From assembly GCA_031772625.1 (NCBI GenBank), contig CM062812.1, positions 731,326,300-731,390,299 of the forward strand: 64,000 nt of DNA. Direction: 5' to 3'. This document shows, piece by piece, positions 1 to 11,625 of this stretch (position 1 is the stretch's first letter; the number at the start of each line of letters is the position of its first letter). The position numbers were made by a program, and so were the translations under genes. The notes beneath the pieces are model-generated. The model did no database searches and was not told the origin of the DNA. It worked only from the letters and a program-made list of their open reading frames with translations. This stretch comes from Pinus tabuliformis. Lineage: Eukaryota; Streptophyta; Pinopsida; Pinales; Pinaceae.

Positions 1-1
1 C

Positions 2-157
2 TTTGTGAGGGAGAAAGTTCATTAAAAAGAAATCCATATTGAGTATTGTAATAGTTGTGACAATGCTGCTGATATTTTTACCAAACCTCTCGGTAGAATC
101 AAGTTTGAATTGTTTAAGGAAGTGTTAGCTACATGTGTGAATCCATTTCTCCATTAA
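2..157 (+). pseudogene. Copia polyprotein, C-terminal RNase H remnant
   Basis: The frame from base 2 reads into the conserved end of a Copia RNase H domain, with a motif like NAADIFTKPLGR followed by KFELFKEVL, and ends at TAA 155-157. An in-frame TAA at 23-25 shows that the copy is dead. The rest of the polyprotein lies left of the window. It abuts a purine-rich tract (AAGGGAGAG) and an LTR, the normal order at the 3' end of a Copia element. Family assignment is secure; the lineage within Copia is not resolved. Confidence 0.85.
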
Positions 158-164
158 GGGAGAG

Positions 165-413
165 TGTTGAGATTAATGATGAAATGTCTTAATGGAGTGA
201 TGGTTCAAACCAAACCTTATATTAGGAGTTTGTTCTTTATTTTTAGGGTGTTGTTTCAACTTCCTTAATTGTGTGTAAATTATATATTTCTCATGTAATG
301 ACTGTAATGGCAGAACGTGTTATGCAGAGGCAGTCTCCAGGTGGTGTTCCACACCTGTGAGCTGCTCAAATTTATTAATAAATTTGATTCTTTTGTTTTC
401 AACATTCTCAACA
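165..413 (+). mobile_element. 3' LTR of a Copia retrotransposon
   Basis: The LTR begins TGTTGAGA and ends TCTCAACA, a perfect 8-bp terminal inverted repeat with the canonical TG...CA ends. A polypurine tract (156-164) immediately precedes it. Length is 249 bp. The partner 5' LTR is outside the window, so the target-site duplication (expected to start TCCTC at 414) cannot be checked. Confidence 0.85.
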
Positions 414-1408
414 TCCTCCACTACAAGCCATACTTTCACTGGATAAATAGTCACAATAAAGTAACTTCACTATTTCAGTAGCCATGTTCTATTGTCGAGC
501 TAGGCTAAGGAATCTCATAAGAAATGGCCGCAAGCATTTGAGGCCTGGTAATACCCATATATCGAGAATAATATACACAAACCCATATAAACTCTGATAT
601 GATATGCACATATAAATTGCAAATATAAGGCTACATATTTTAAGTTCTCACTTTCTTAAAATTGTGGTATTTGATATAGAGGCCACTTGTGTAATCCTCA
701 GATATACAACTTGGCTTCCCTAAACATAAATGGATCTTGCATTCTCAATGCATATAGCAAAACTTTGTTTAATATGCAATACTTTTACTATTACGCATAC
801 ACACAAAATGTGAGCCATAAACATAGCTTCTATCTTCAGTGTTGGAGCTATATTCAGGTCTCTTTCATAAGAAATAGCACGGTGGTGAATCTGACAGGTG
901 GATCGCTTGGAATTCTGTGATGGCTTCTCAAGATTGTGTCAGATATGGGTGGAAATCAGCATGAGAGGATCATTCTCTGCCCTTCCACGTGAGAGTTCTA
1001 CGTACCAGTGGAAGCAGCCACGACCTTCCCCGAGTTGCACAGATCAGTGAAGCCAAGGGGTTAAATGAAGGGCCTGTGGCATTCGAAAACCAGACAAGAA
1101 AATTGAGAACATCAAACAATTTAGGAATAAGGTACATACCAATGAGTCTCGATAAATTTCTAACTATCATATTTTTGGGAAATTTTGGATTTAATAAACT
1201 ATATTTTAGTTGAAAAAGAGTTTTAAATGCATATGTGTATTTAGCACTAGAAAAACCTATGAAACACTGAAATTGCATAGAATGAACCACTCAATTTTAT
1301 AATTCCAACTAACCCCTACTCTATTCTAACCCTATTCTAAACATATGAAAGATTAAAAAAAACCAAAAACAAAACACCTAGTGAAATGCAATTCATTCAT
1401 AATTAATA
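414..1408. other. Intergenic, no gene recognised
   Basis: About 1 kb with only short open frames on both strands. The G+C-richer stretch 930-1100 is open on both strands, but neither translation matches a family I know and no splice structure is evident. Confidence 0.5.
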
Positions 1409-1945
1409 ACTAGATAAAAACAAAAGGATCCCACCCATTTGGGTCATGGCTTTGCAACAGGTGGCTGGCCGATTGGAGCGACCACTGGCACGGTAGGAGG
1501 TTGCAAAGGTGCCCCGCTCGTTCAAAATAGCACCTTTTAAAGGTAAGGTCGGTATAAATGTGACACGTCAGGAGGTCCCCTTTTGCAAAGGCGTTCCGCT
1601 GGTCCAGGATCGCCTTCTCTTTTAAACTGGGACGGTGTAAATGTTTATTCTTAAAAGGAAATTCAGTTGAATTTGACTTTAACGTTTCCTTAATTCTAGC
1701 TTTGATTAATAACATATTTTCAAATGAAGAGAATATCGCTTTCCACGGGTACAAATAAATAGTTTTGATTAAGTATCCATTTTTCAAATTAACAAATACA
1801 TTTAAATATATTCTTTAATTAAATTTGGTGGAAGTTTGAGTTCCATGTGAGTTTTATTGAATTTGAATTTATTTATAAATTTAATAAAATATTTTAAAGT
1901 AAAAGAAATTAAATTTTAATTAAAAAATTATTAAACTAAATTATT
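1409..1945. repeat. Dispersed repeat, copy 1, with two tandem stem-loops
   Basis: This stretch aligns by eye with 26472-26950 in the same orientation, sharing GGTGGCTGGCCGA, GGTTGCAAAGGTGC, CCGCTCGTT, TTCCGCTGGTC and a long common AT-rich tail. Copy 1 carries about 28 bp more near 1470. Two stem-loops sit inside. The first pairs AAAGGTGC (1505-1512) with GCACCTTT (1530-1537). The second pairs AAGGCG (1588-1593) with CGCCTT (1611-1616). Both loops are exactly 17 nt and share CCGCT. No coding capacity is visible. It may be a non-autonomous element or a conserved upstream region of a gene family. Confidence 0.7.
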
Positions 1946-2908
1946 TTTTTTCTCCTTTGAATGTCATTTTTTTTTATACATTATTTCATAACATTGTAAT
2001 AGCAAATTGAACTACACCTTATGGGCTAAAGTAAATCATTTTTAAATTATAATTGATTTTTAAAATTATTTTATTTTTACTCTTATTAATAAAATTAAAT
2101 AATATAAAATTATTTCTTAAAATACGATAAAAGTATAAATTCAATTTTAAAATAAAATATTTTATTATATTTTTAAAGATAAATTCCTAATTTCAACACT
2201 GTAACATTATGTTTATACCGTAATTTTTATATTTGTATGAAGTTTTTGTAACTGTCCGGCACCATAATGTTTAATCGCTTTAAAAGGAACTGCAAAACCA
2301 TGATTATGACAAATCTATATATATAATTGTTTTTAATTATTGACCCGGGAGAGATGTCGATTTAAAAGATGACTAACTATATATATATATGAGACTAACG
2401 GCGCAAATATGGTATGATCTTTCCGTTTCTCATGGATTTCCTCACAACGTTTTCTCTTCTGTATAGGAGGGGTTTATGTGGTGGAGTGCACAGTGTTTAG
2501 AATGGAGATCTCTTTTTATCATCACGTGCTGGTGTCTCTGGAAGTGGAGCCAGGATTCCAAGTCTCCTATTGCCTCTACGCTGGTTGTTATATCTGCTAT
2601 GCTTCAACAGGCTTGAATAATTTTGGACCCGCTCTTTATGTTTTCAGTTTTTCCACTGGAAAAATCTGTAATATTTCATTATATATGAAAGATTACATAT
2701 GTAGATGCTGTTAAAGCATATGCCTTGATTCACTGTTTGTCTGTACATTTTCAAAAAATAGCTTATCTATAACTGATTGTTTTTCTGTTAACAGTTCTCT
2801 GTATGCTGTGCAAAATTTGATGCAATTTTTGCATCCTTCAGTCTATACAAAAGTTTATACATAGTATGCTGTCATTTCTACTAGCTGCTGTCAAAAAACT
2901 GCAAATTT
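1946..2908. other. AT-rich intergenic DNA and 3' flank of a LINE
   Basis: 1946-2400 is very AT-rich with no convincing frame. 2401-2730 is less biased but encodes nothing recognisable. 2731-2908 lies directly downstream (minus strand) of the truncated LINE and probably contains its 3' untranslated region. No clear poly(A) tail or target duplication was seen. Confidence 0.4.
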
Positions 2909-3850
2909 TTATGTCGCCTGAAGACCCGCTGTAGGATAAGTCGGGTCTATATATGGGCGGTGATAAAATTTCCGCTCCTGCTGTTCCAAAAACTCAGTGA
3001 TTTCCCATAATCCATTCTCCATCAACGCGGCCTCCTTGGAAAGTTTATCAGCATCCTGGTTATGTTCCCTGTAGATATGAGATACATGGATTTGGTTAAA
3101 AGCTTCTTTGAACTGAAACACTTCATCAAGTATGACATTTAGTGTGTGCGAGTGACATGTAGATATTCTATTGATCCAATTTGTGACAATCTGAGAATCT
3201 CCAAATATGTTTATGCTGGTGCAATGATGACTTAAAGCAAAATGAAGCAGATGACGAAGGGAAATGAGCTCAGCATAATTATTTGTTCCGGCACCCAGGC
3301 CCGCTTTGATGTGGTAGTAATGGTTCGCGGATTTGTGAAGAATGATGCCCCCTCCGCAGCTTTGTGCATTTGCTGCACCATCGAAGTATGCCCAAGGGGT
3401 ATCTTGATCGATATTTGGAGGAGGGTTGAGTCTGCGCTGTTTTGGGGGTGGCGGATCTGGAAGTTCATTGTATGCAGTGATAATGCCAGCTTCTATGAGT
3501 GGCCAGTGTGCCTCCCGATCTTCGAAGGTCAATTTGTTCCTGGTCCTCCAGATGGACCAGTTAACAATGATGGGCAAGTTTACAGCCTTCGTGGCCTTGT
3601 TAACGGTGCACCATTCTACCCAGGTGTTTATAAGATCTGTTCCATTCCATTCCCCTGAGTATTGCACGAATGGTTTGATGTTTTTCCACACTTGTTGTAC
3701 TGTGTTGCAGCGCATGAAAAGGTGTTCTGTGGATTCGATATCGGATTTACACAGCACACATCTCGATGGCCCATATATAGCCCGGCGCATAAGGTTTTCT
3801 CCAGAGGGTATTCTGTTCCGGAGGACGCACCAAGTAAATAGCTTATGTTT
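2909..3850 (-). pseudogene. 5'-truncated LINE: zinc-binding RT domain and RNase H
   Basis: The minus-strand frame is open from 3850 to the stop near 2909. It starts inside a zf-RVT domain (KLFTWCVLRNRIPSGENL, then CVLCKSDIESTEHLF), runs through a proline-rich linker and ends in an RNase H domain with all four acidic residues: YFDGAA, NYAELISL, IFGDSQ and DADKLSK. Upstream of 3850 the frame hits a stop and the endonuclease and reverse transcriptase are absent, the usual result of incomplete LINE reverse transcription. An ATG at 3790 lies inside the domain and is not a real start. The sequence differs clearly from the LINE at 19034-24749, so two lineages are present. Confidence 0.85.
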
Positions 3851-4732
3851 TCAGTTATCTGGATCTATCTCTTCTTCTTATATGTCAATCGTTGCACCAT
3901 GCGGAACTTTTTTCATATCTTTTTGGAGACATATTTTCTCAGCTATTTTGTTTTTTCCCAGATAACCTCTTATGGTTCATGTTACAGGCCTGTTTCAGAA
4001 AGCTTATATGTATAGGCTCTATATGTACATGCTCATTATATTTCCTGAATATAATATATCTTGATTTTCTCTCTGAAAAATATATGAGACTTATTTTTGA
4101 CTCGTGATAAGTGAAATTATGGAAGTCATTTGATTCAGTAATAAGTGATTTACGTTATGCAAAAAATGTATTCAATTTAGAGATCATATTAACCTTATAA
4201 ATGAAAGTGGTATATTTTACTCATGATAAACTTCAAAATTATCTTTAATTTAAGCCTGACGCGTCCATTTTAAAAATGGAGGGCTAAACCATGCAATTTT
4301 GAAATTATTTGCTTGCGATAATCTTAGTTCCTCAAATCATTATTTTCTTCTGATAATATTAGTTTGCTGTATCGTTGATTTCCGTTCGAACGGAAAATAT
4401 TGAAATTATTTTTAATATATAAATTTAAATTTTAAAATAATTGTGTTGATAGGTATATTGATATTGGAATAAAAAATTTGGAGTTTTAATTTAATAGTTT
4501 ATAATAGGTAGGGATTAAATTTTTATTGAATATTTTAAAATATTTTTATTTGTATTTTTATATCAAAGGTTGATATTTAGTGTAAAAATTGGTTTTGGTT
4601 TTTTATCATTTAAAGTAAATTGATTAATTAAAAATTTCATATAAATATAGGCTATTGTTTTTGAACATGTAAGATTAGTAAGTCATGGGTTTGGTTTATA
4701 GTATTGTAACACATCTTATTTAAAAATAAAAA
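3851..4732. other. AT-rich intergenic DNA
   Basis: Nothing recognisable. Base composition rises to very high A+T beyond 4380. Confidence 0.5.
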
Positions 4733-4975
4733 ATCTCCATAATGAAGTGGAGATAAATTTTTATGGTTAAAAATTTAGTGAAAGGTTTTTTCATATATGT
4801 GCTTAACTCATATATTAATTCTCCATAATAAAGTGAAGATAAATTTTCATGATTAAATTTTTTTTTAATTTTTTTAAATATATTTATTTAACTCATATAT
4901 TAATTTTTTTATAAATAGCTCAACCATATAAATTAATTTTTTTATAAATAACTCAACCATATAAATTAAATAGTA
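4733..4975. repeat. AT-rich local tandem repeats
   Basis: Two overlapping short-period repeats occur. One, of about 88 bp, starts with CTCCATAATRAAGTG at 4733 and again near 4822. The other, of about 36 bp, carries CTCAACCATATAAATTAA and is present two to three times at 4890-4975. The minus-strand translation of the second gives an obvious peptide repeat, but this is a product of the DNA repeat and not a gene. Confidence 0.7.
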
Positions 4976-5032
4976 GATAAACTTTGATATGCCACAATAA
5001 AACTTCACTGAGACGTCATTAGTTTTGGTGAG

Positions 5033-5586
5033 ATGGAGACAACAACAGATTGTGGATAACGAGATAGGTCGATTTATTTGTGCGATGACAAAGTTGGCTA
5101 TCACCCCATCCAGCTTCTTAAATATGTAGCCATGGAATGTGACCATAGGGAAGCAGCTGGTGGAGATCGAGCCTGTCCGACTGGTGACAAGGCAGAGAAA
5201 GTCATGATGTTTCCTGTAGCGCAAAGTTGCCAAATATCCAACTGTTTTTCCATCAGACTGTAATAGGTGTCCTCCACCTGGCGCTGCAGTTTGGATAGTT
5301 ATTTGGTATTAATGTGTTTGTCCTCCACTTTCTACTATTTCAATTATTTTGGAATCTTTTGCAAGGTGATTTGTGTGTTGTCTGGGTGAGGTTGGTGTTC
5401 ACTCATTTTCCCTATTTTTCTATACCTTCCCCGCTACCATGGGCGTTCCTTTCCAATAGCACGTCCTGGCAATTCCACGAGTAATGTATTATGTGGTTAC
5501 CCTCGATCTCAGTCTGAAATTTATGCTCATGTATTTCACCGTTTATGAGAAATGACATTTTTTTCACTTGGAGGCTATCTTATTAT
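5033..5586. repeat. Block A part 1 (paralogous to 50655-51228)
   Basis: Starting at ATGGAGACAACAACAGAT, this segment aligns over its whole length with the block at 50655, including TGTCCTCCACCTGG and TTCCCCGCTACCAT, with scattered substitutions and small indels. Neither copy keeps a long shared reading frame, so if it once coded it no longer does. It stops at about 5586, where block A is interrupted by AT-rich DNA absent from block B. Confidence 0.8.
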
Positions 5587-6006
5587 GCTGCCGCCATGCA
5601 GGATAACACATGAGGTAAATTGGCTGACCCGAATTAGTTGGGTAAAATACATGAAATATGTTTTGATTTAATAAAGTTTAATTATATATTTTTTTTTTTA
5701 TATTTTTTATAAATAAAAAACTTAGTATTTATTTTTATTATTATTAGTTGAAAATTTGAATATTTTATTGTAAATTAAATGTAAATTGTTATTTTGTAAT
5801 TATTATCTTTTATTAATGCAATATACTTTATTCTTGTCATATCAATATTTTTTATATCTTAATAATTATATTAAAAAAATTAATTGAATATTTTAATTCA
5901 AATTTATATATATATATATGATTAAAATCTAAATTCAATTTTTAATAAAATAAAACATATGCATTTTTTAAACTATAATAAATCAGTGTTTTTATAATAT
6001 TTTCAT

Positions 6007-6144
6007 TTTTTTTGTGAGCTTGGTAGGACTCTCTCATTTTTGTGTTTATATGTCCGGGAAGAGTAACAGAAGATTTGAAACCAAGACTTTCGGTTCGGTG
6101 AGAGTTCATTTCCACGGTCACTGCCACTCGAGCTACCCCAAGCC
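6007..6144 (-). mobile_element. tRNA-derived SINE-like element
   Basis: Read on the minus strand, an A-box-like TAGCTCGAGTGG (6124-6135) is followed 41 nt later by a B-box-like GGTTTCAAATC (6072-6082), and the element ends in an A8 tract (6006-6013). Order and spacing match the internal RNA polymerase III promoter of tRNA-derived plant SINEs. No target duplication was recognised. Confidence 0.5.
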
Positions 6145-6232
6145 GGCATTACATGTTCATTTCCCCCCTAGGGGAGAGGGTAGCACAAGATTTGAACCCA
6201 AGACTTCCAGTTCGGTCAGACTTCAACTTGAT
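6145..6232 (-). mobile_element. Partial second SINE copy in tandem
   Basis: A second B-box-like GGGTTCAAATC (6189-6199, minus strand), preceded by a similar GAAGTCTTGG context, lies directly upstream of the full SINE. It looks like a 5'-truncated copy of the same family. Tandem SINE pairs can arise by insertion near an older copy or by unequal crossing-over. Confidence 0.4.
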
Positions 6233-6631
6233 TATTTTTTTCAAATATAATGTAATTTTTAAAAATAAAATCTATGTATTTTTATAAGCTAATAATTATA
6301 GTAAAATAATTTTTTATTGAATATTTTAATTCAAATTTAAAAAAATAAAATATATAATTCTTGTGTTGGATAGAAAACCTTGATTTAGACGATTAATGTA
6401 GTTTAAAAGTAAAAAAAAAACATAATATATTATAATTTTTCAAAACTATGTTTACATAAACATTGAAATTATGACCTTACTCTTTAATTACACAGAAAAA
6501 ACTTTATGGATCAATAAAATTTGATAAAATTCTAAACCTTAATACTAATTTGAATTCAATATTTTTACTGTAATTTAATTATACTTAAACTAAACCACGT
6601 GAGTAACTATTATATAGTTGCTTGTTCTATA

Positions 6632-8490
6632 ACGATTTTTATTTTCATGACATTTTGATCATGTTGTTGAAGTACACTAGACGGGCAATCATGTCAGTGA
6701 GCTTCTTTGTTTCCATCCAATCTCCAAACTTTCTATTTTTTCTTCACGCAACTTTTTGGGTGTTGTATCTAGCTCCGAGTGTGGGTTGTTGTTTGAATTT
6801 TATGCTCGTCATTCTTCCACCCCGCGAATGGTGTTGTGACTTATTTTTCTGCAAGCTTTCTTTTTCTAAAGGGGTGAGTTTTTTGGTGGTTTATTTTTAC
6901 AATTGGTGATTTATGTTGGACTAGAAATTTGTGGTCAATAGAATTCTCTGTGGCTTCTTCTTTTCCAAGGCTATTTGGAGGTTTTTTTTGGAATATGGAA
7001 TTTTTTGGGCAGTTCCAAGACACCTTTCTCATCTTGGCCAAGGCTGGTATATTTTTAAATTCTTTCTACTCGCAGGTTTGATCCCCGTGCTACACCAATG
7101 GGATTGAGATAGAAAAGGGGTTACTTATTACCAAGAAGTGAACTAGAGAGACCAGAGAGGACATAGTCACCTCCAAAGAGGACATAGTCACCTTCACCAT
7201 AGGCTAGAAGGATTTACATATTGATAGCCGGATCTTACACCAACCAATGTTTCGGAAAAAACCTCTTGACCTCAAAGAGAAGCATCCTCTCATTGGATTA
7301 CTCTCTTAGACACTAATGTTATGACTAAATAGGTTGATTGGATCACGAACACAGAGCACAAAAAGGAGACAATTGAACCAATACATGCAAATTGTACACT
7401 TTTATTGGCACATAAAGTTTTATTGCCGATGCCGCGCGCTGCTGTTGCAGCTTACGATTCAATGATAACGTATGTGTTCCGATGCAGCTTTCGATTCAAT
7501 GATAACGTATGTGTTCCGATGTTAACGTATTCTGCTCGCTTCAGCGATATTGTATGATGAAATCTGCTCGCTTCGGCGATATATGATGTATTGTGATTGT
7601 TCAGCGGGGATTCGCTCCCCCACTGAAAAAAAGTTTTTATTAGGATAAACTATCTTGGATCTGCATTAAAACCATATAAATATCTCACGCACCCTCCTGG
7701 GCACTTGCATAGGCATCTAAGAGATCTATATTAGAGAATGTAAAGGATTAAACAACAACACCTGAGCATTCATCCAATAGTCGTTGGAACCTTATAAGAC
7801 CCACATACACACATCCTATCAAACACATATCGTTTATATATGTTATGATATTGGTCACAAACACCTATCTTTATGTATGTTATGATATTGGTCATAGAAT
7901 CTATGCTTTTGTTTTTTTAGATATCTATGCATAAGGCCATTTAGGCCAATCTCTTAATCTAAGTCAATTTATTTTTGTTTATGTTAGAATTCATTTATAT
8001 ATATATATTTTTAAGGAAAGTATATTTTTGGATGTGGGCAAGTCTCCTCTACTATATATAGAGAGAGTAATAATTATGAAAATTATTAATATATGAATTA
8101 AACATATATACATTTGAAAAGACATGTAATCATATTTTTAATCATGGAGATTCACCTTGAATATATCATGGAAAATATTATCTTGTAAATAGATCTTGCT
8201 ACAATATTATGGACCAATATCATTGCTTATCAATACCACATGCCAACATAAAATGTGTTCATATGAAATTTTCTTAATTAATGAAATTGAGATAAATTAA
8301 TCAAAAAAACATAACTGAATTGGAGATTAATATTAACCTTTGATATGTGCATATTATTATGAAAATTCTTGGATATTCCATGGAGGTTAAATCTCTACCA
8401 TCCATCTAATAATCAATAAGAAATAAATTAATATTATAGAAGCCTTGTTTTGAATTAAACATGCCTATTAAGGTAATTAATAAAAATAAG
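6632..8490. repeat. Block A part 2 (paralogous to about 51234-53450)
   Basis: Matches block B through landmarks such as CATCCAATCTCCAAAC, TTTTATGCTCGT, GGCTAGAAGGATTTACAT, CTCATTGGATTACTCTC and CCACATGCCAA. The last 400 bp are AT-rich but still align base for base in long runs. It is interrupted at 7425-7641 by a retroposon missing from B. Block B carries its own extra segment at about 52440-52990. No coding function is recognised. Confidence 0.8.
7425..7641 (+). mobile_element. 217-bp A-tailed retroposon insertion
   Basis: The insert is flanked by AAGTTTTATT (7415-7424) and AAGTTTTTATT (7631-7641), and an A7 tract (7626-7632) directly precedes and overlaps the second flank. Block B has a single uninterrupted AAGTTTTTACT at the same place, giving an empty-site comparison. 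Inside, a unit containing GATTCAATGATAACGTATG occurs twice, a unit CTGCTCGCTTC(A/G)GCGATAT occurs twice, and a palindrome-like GGGGATTCGCTCCCC lies near the end. No tRNA-like A and B boxes are evident, so the source RNA is unknown. Confidence 0.6.
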
Positions 8491-10740
8491 TTATAATAGG
8501 TTTTTTTGGGCGTCAATATGAATGTTAGAGAGTTGGTCTTTTGCAATGTTTGATTTCCCTATGAACTAACTATAATTACTTGTTATTTCACATACTGATT
8601 TGCATTTTCCTAGTTGTTTTGGTTATCCTCAACAGAAATTGGGTTTCTTCTAATAGAAATATTTTATGTGGTATCAGAACGGTTAAATTATTGTTGAATC
8701 AAGTAAAATATAAGTGATGTTACTTTCGATATAATCTAAATCTTGAATGGGATATTGCTGATAATGGGTTCGTGGTTTTAAGAGGGTTGTTTTTCTTAAT
8801 AAGCTTAATAAGTCATGCAATATGTAGAGGTGCCTCAGTTATCGGATTAAATTTCCAAAATTTTGGGTGCCTCAGTTACTGCTGGAAAGAGGTGTATGTC
8901 GCGTTTCGGCTAGAAATTCTATGTACGGCTGCATGACGTCGTTCATCCGCTTGCTAACCACAACTACGCATTTCTGTTAAGGTGCGGACATCAATAAATG
9001 GATCTACTTTTCGTGTGATTTTATGTAGATAATGGTGCTCCATTTTATCAAGTCGTGGCATCAACAAAACCCAGATCAGATCAAATTGTTGCTTGAGCGT
9101 CTGTGTAAGGATACCCACCTTTATCGTAGTCGAATATCTAAGAAGCTTTATGCTAGTTTGTTTGGAGTTTTGTAAATTTTTTAATATCAGTATGAATTTA
9201 TTTTTATTTTAAATAGTGATCGAACAACATTAATGGAGAGGGAGAAGGGTCTAACTTTTTCACCTGTAATTTGTTGTATGAGCTAATATTATTTAAATAT
9301 TTTGTATAATTATTTAATTTTTTTATTTATTTAAGTGTAAATTTTTATTTTTAAAATATTTGAATAGTTATTTAATTTTTTTAATTTTTTTTTAATTTTA
9401 ACTCAAATAACTAAAAATTTCAAATTTAATGATAAACAGACAACATCATACTAAACTATAAAATCAGCATCTCTAACTTAATAATGATGTTTTTTGTAAT
9501 CTTAGTTATTCTTGGTGCTGCATCTGCACAAGCCATAGTTTCCCTACAAGTCTCACAGATTGAACCTCCAAATGCTTTTTGCTGTAGCTGCTTTGATATA
9601 TACATTGATGTATATGCTTTTTTTGGCGAGCGTGGAGAAGCGGCTCGAGAGCTAGTGCAAACCGAAGCAATGCCATTGCCTGAGATATGCACGGTCACCC
9701 AACAATTTTGATGGCCCCAACTCTCTTCTTTGGATGAGTGCATATTTCATTCAACAAATCTGAGCGTATAGAAAAGGGCCGGCCATCATCTACTACACCA
9801 CATTCCAAAGTTGTACCACATAGACCTATTATCGCAGAGAGGAAAATGATGTCGCCGTCTTGTGGTGGAACTTGAATACTTGGACACTTCCCAGACGAGG
9901 ATTCATATAGGTGGAACTTGAATGTTTCCACCTGTTCGTAAGACTCTTCACTTGACCTTTTTTGGGACCTCTGCGACTTTAATTTTTCTTTCGCTGGAGC
10001 TGTTCGTAGGCATGTGAGCCATTGGTTGAAATGGACAACCACTTGGGATGGACAGTGGATTGAAAGCTAGATCCCTCAGAAATAGGCCACATGTCTGGAA
10101 GCCTCGTTCCAGAAATACACTAACCACTCGAGATGATTAAGATTTGACAACGTTTGGCATTCACCCATTATTTTTAATTTGCCCGTTGTTTTAATTTATC
10201 CGCAATTTGTTAAAGAAAAAAAAAAAAAAAAACTTATCATTAAAAAAAGGAGAACAAGATATTATAAAAATAGCTTTTCGGGGTGAAATTGCTTTGGCGT
10301 TAGGCTTTCGTATTCAAATTTTTTATTTTTATTTTTTAAAGGACAGATTTTATGATTTAAATATATTAATAATATTTTTAAATGATATTGACTGGCGAAT
10401 GACCATGTGGTTGATGGGTTGGGACGGTTTTTTGTTAGCTAGTTATGTAAGTCTAGTCATATTAGTTTGGTTTGTATTATTTGTGGAAGTTTAAATCAAC
10501 TTTTGTTGTCATCATCAATTTTGTTTTTGTCGTGAGTACATTTTTAGTTTGGTATTTTTAAGATGGGAGGTTGCAGAAGTTTTAGGAGAAGGCAACAAAT
10601 GAACTTCATAAAGAGGGTATGCAATTGTAGGGCATTTAATTGTAGTTAGTAGTGACTTTATTGCAAGCAGATAATGCAACTCTTAAGAATATGTTTTCAT
10701 CGTCAACCTTGTGTTGTAGCTAGTACATTTTCAACATGAT
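8491..10740. other. Insertion in block A, left half; no gene recognised
   Basis: Block B has no counterpart for 8491-13229. 8500-9180 has a phrase repeated (GTGCCTCAGTTA at about 8829 and 8868) but no protein match. 9456-10050 is less AT-rich and has minus-strand frames of 95 and 115 codons in different phases, neither of which I recognise. 10207-10500 is AT-rich with one chance frame. The whole may be decayed transposon sequence. Confidence 0.4.
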
Positions 10741-11625
10741 CTTATCAAGATCGGTAAAAGGTTGCATGAGCTTCGTAAGAAGGAAAGAAATGAACTTTGT
10801 AAAGAGCTCATTCAATTGCATTCAATTGTGACTCTATTACAAGTGGAGAATACAACTCTTAAGAATAGGTTGCAATCTTTAGTATCTGAGAAAATCCAAA
10901 AGGTTGACCATTAAGATTCAACCATGGGAAAATATTTCCCAATACTTGCAAATGAATTCCAAGAGATGATTGACCTCCTTAATGACTTGGAGGAGGAAGT
11001 TGAGTCTTTTGCTAACTCAATAACCGAAAATTTGAGGAAGCAACTAGAAAAGAAAAGTAATCAACATGTTATGGAGATTAACTATTTAATACAAACAATG
11101 TTTAAACAATATCAACTTTTGAAACAAGATTGTGATGTCATTTCACAATAGTCGATTGAGAAGGATGAGGTTATTCAATAGCTACAATAGTCTAAGAAAC
11201 AACTTGAATTGGAAGTTAGTTGTCTTCAGTAATATGAGATGGAGATGGCGGATGTTGAGCTACTAGAATCATCTTCTTCCACACTTTATTATGTTTAAAT
11301 TCAGAAGTGTGATGCTGATGATCATCACTGAGCACATGATTTTGTTGCACCTAGTTTTTAAAAACATACTACTAGTATTCGGTCTCGATTAATGAGCAAA
11401 ATGGCATATGCTAGAGGAGGACTTGGGGAGAATGCACAAGGAATTGTTGTTTCTATTAACCCTAGAGTGTTGACATCAAGAGAAGGTCTCATATACGATC
11501 TTGATGCAGCCTCACCTACATCCATCTTTGTTGAGACTCCAGAGGTGTTGTTTGTAGTTGAAGAAATCCATATCAATGTATTGGAAGAAAATGCTCCTAC
11601 TCATTTTGATAAATAGATTCATGAC
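10741..11625 (+). pseudogene. Decayed coiled-coil reading frame, probably of transposon origin
   Basis: An open segment at 10924-11151 encodes a heptad-rich, charged peptide (EMIDLLNDLEEEVESF, KQLEKKSNQHVMEINYL) typical of a coiled coil. The trace continues through several TAG codons to a second open stretch at 11392-11616 (MAYARGGLGENAQG). Many stops are TAG where glutamine would fit the coiled coil, as in the gypsy element at 44208. No catalytic domain is present. A gag-like or hypothetical protein is possible; the identity is unknown. Confidence 0.4.

Larger units (their letters stand above)
5587..6631. other. 1.0-kb AT-rich insertion inside block A
   Basis: Block B is continuous across the equivalent point (about 51228-51234), so this stretch was inserted into A or deleted from B. 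It is very AT-rich apart from a G+C-richer island at 6007-6232 that contains SINE-like sequences. No terminal repeats or target duplication were identified with confidence. Confidence 0.5.

Noticed and set aside
970-1290. 106-codon minus-strand frame with an overlapping plus-strand frame
   Set aside because: No motif, no splice context and open in opposite directions; likely chance in a moderately G+C-rich patch.
3426-3965. 179-codon plus-strand frame
   Set aside because: It is antisense to the LINE RNase H/zf-RVT frame, which carries the recognisable domains.
4874-5233. 119-codon minus-strand frame with a repeated peptide
   Set aside because: The peptide repeat comes from the AT-rich DNA tandem repeat, and the frame is not kept in block B.
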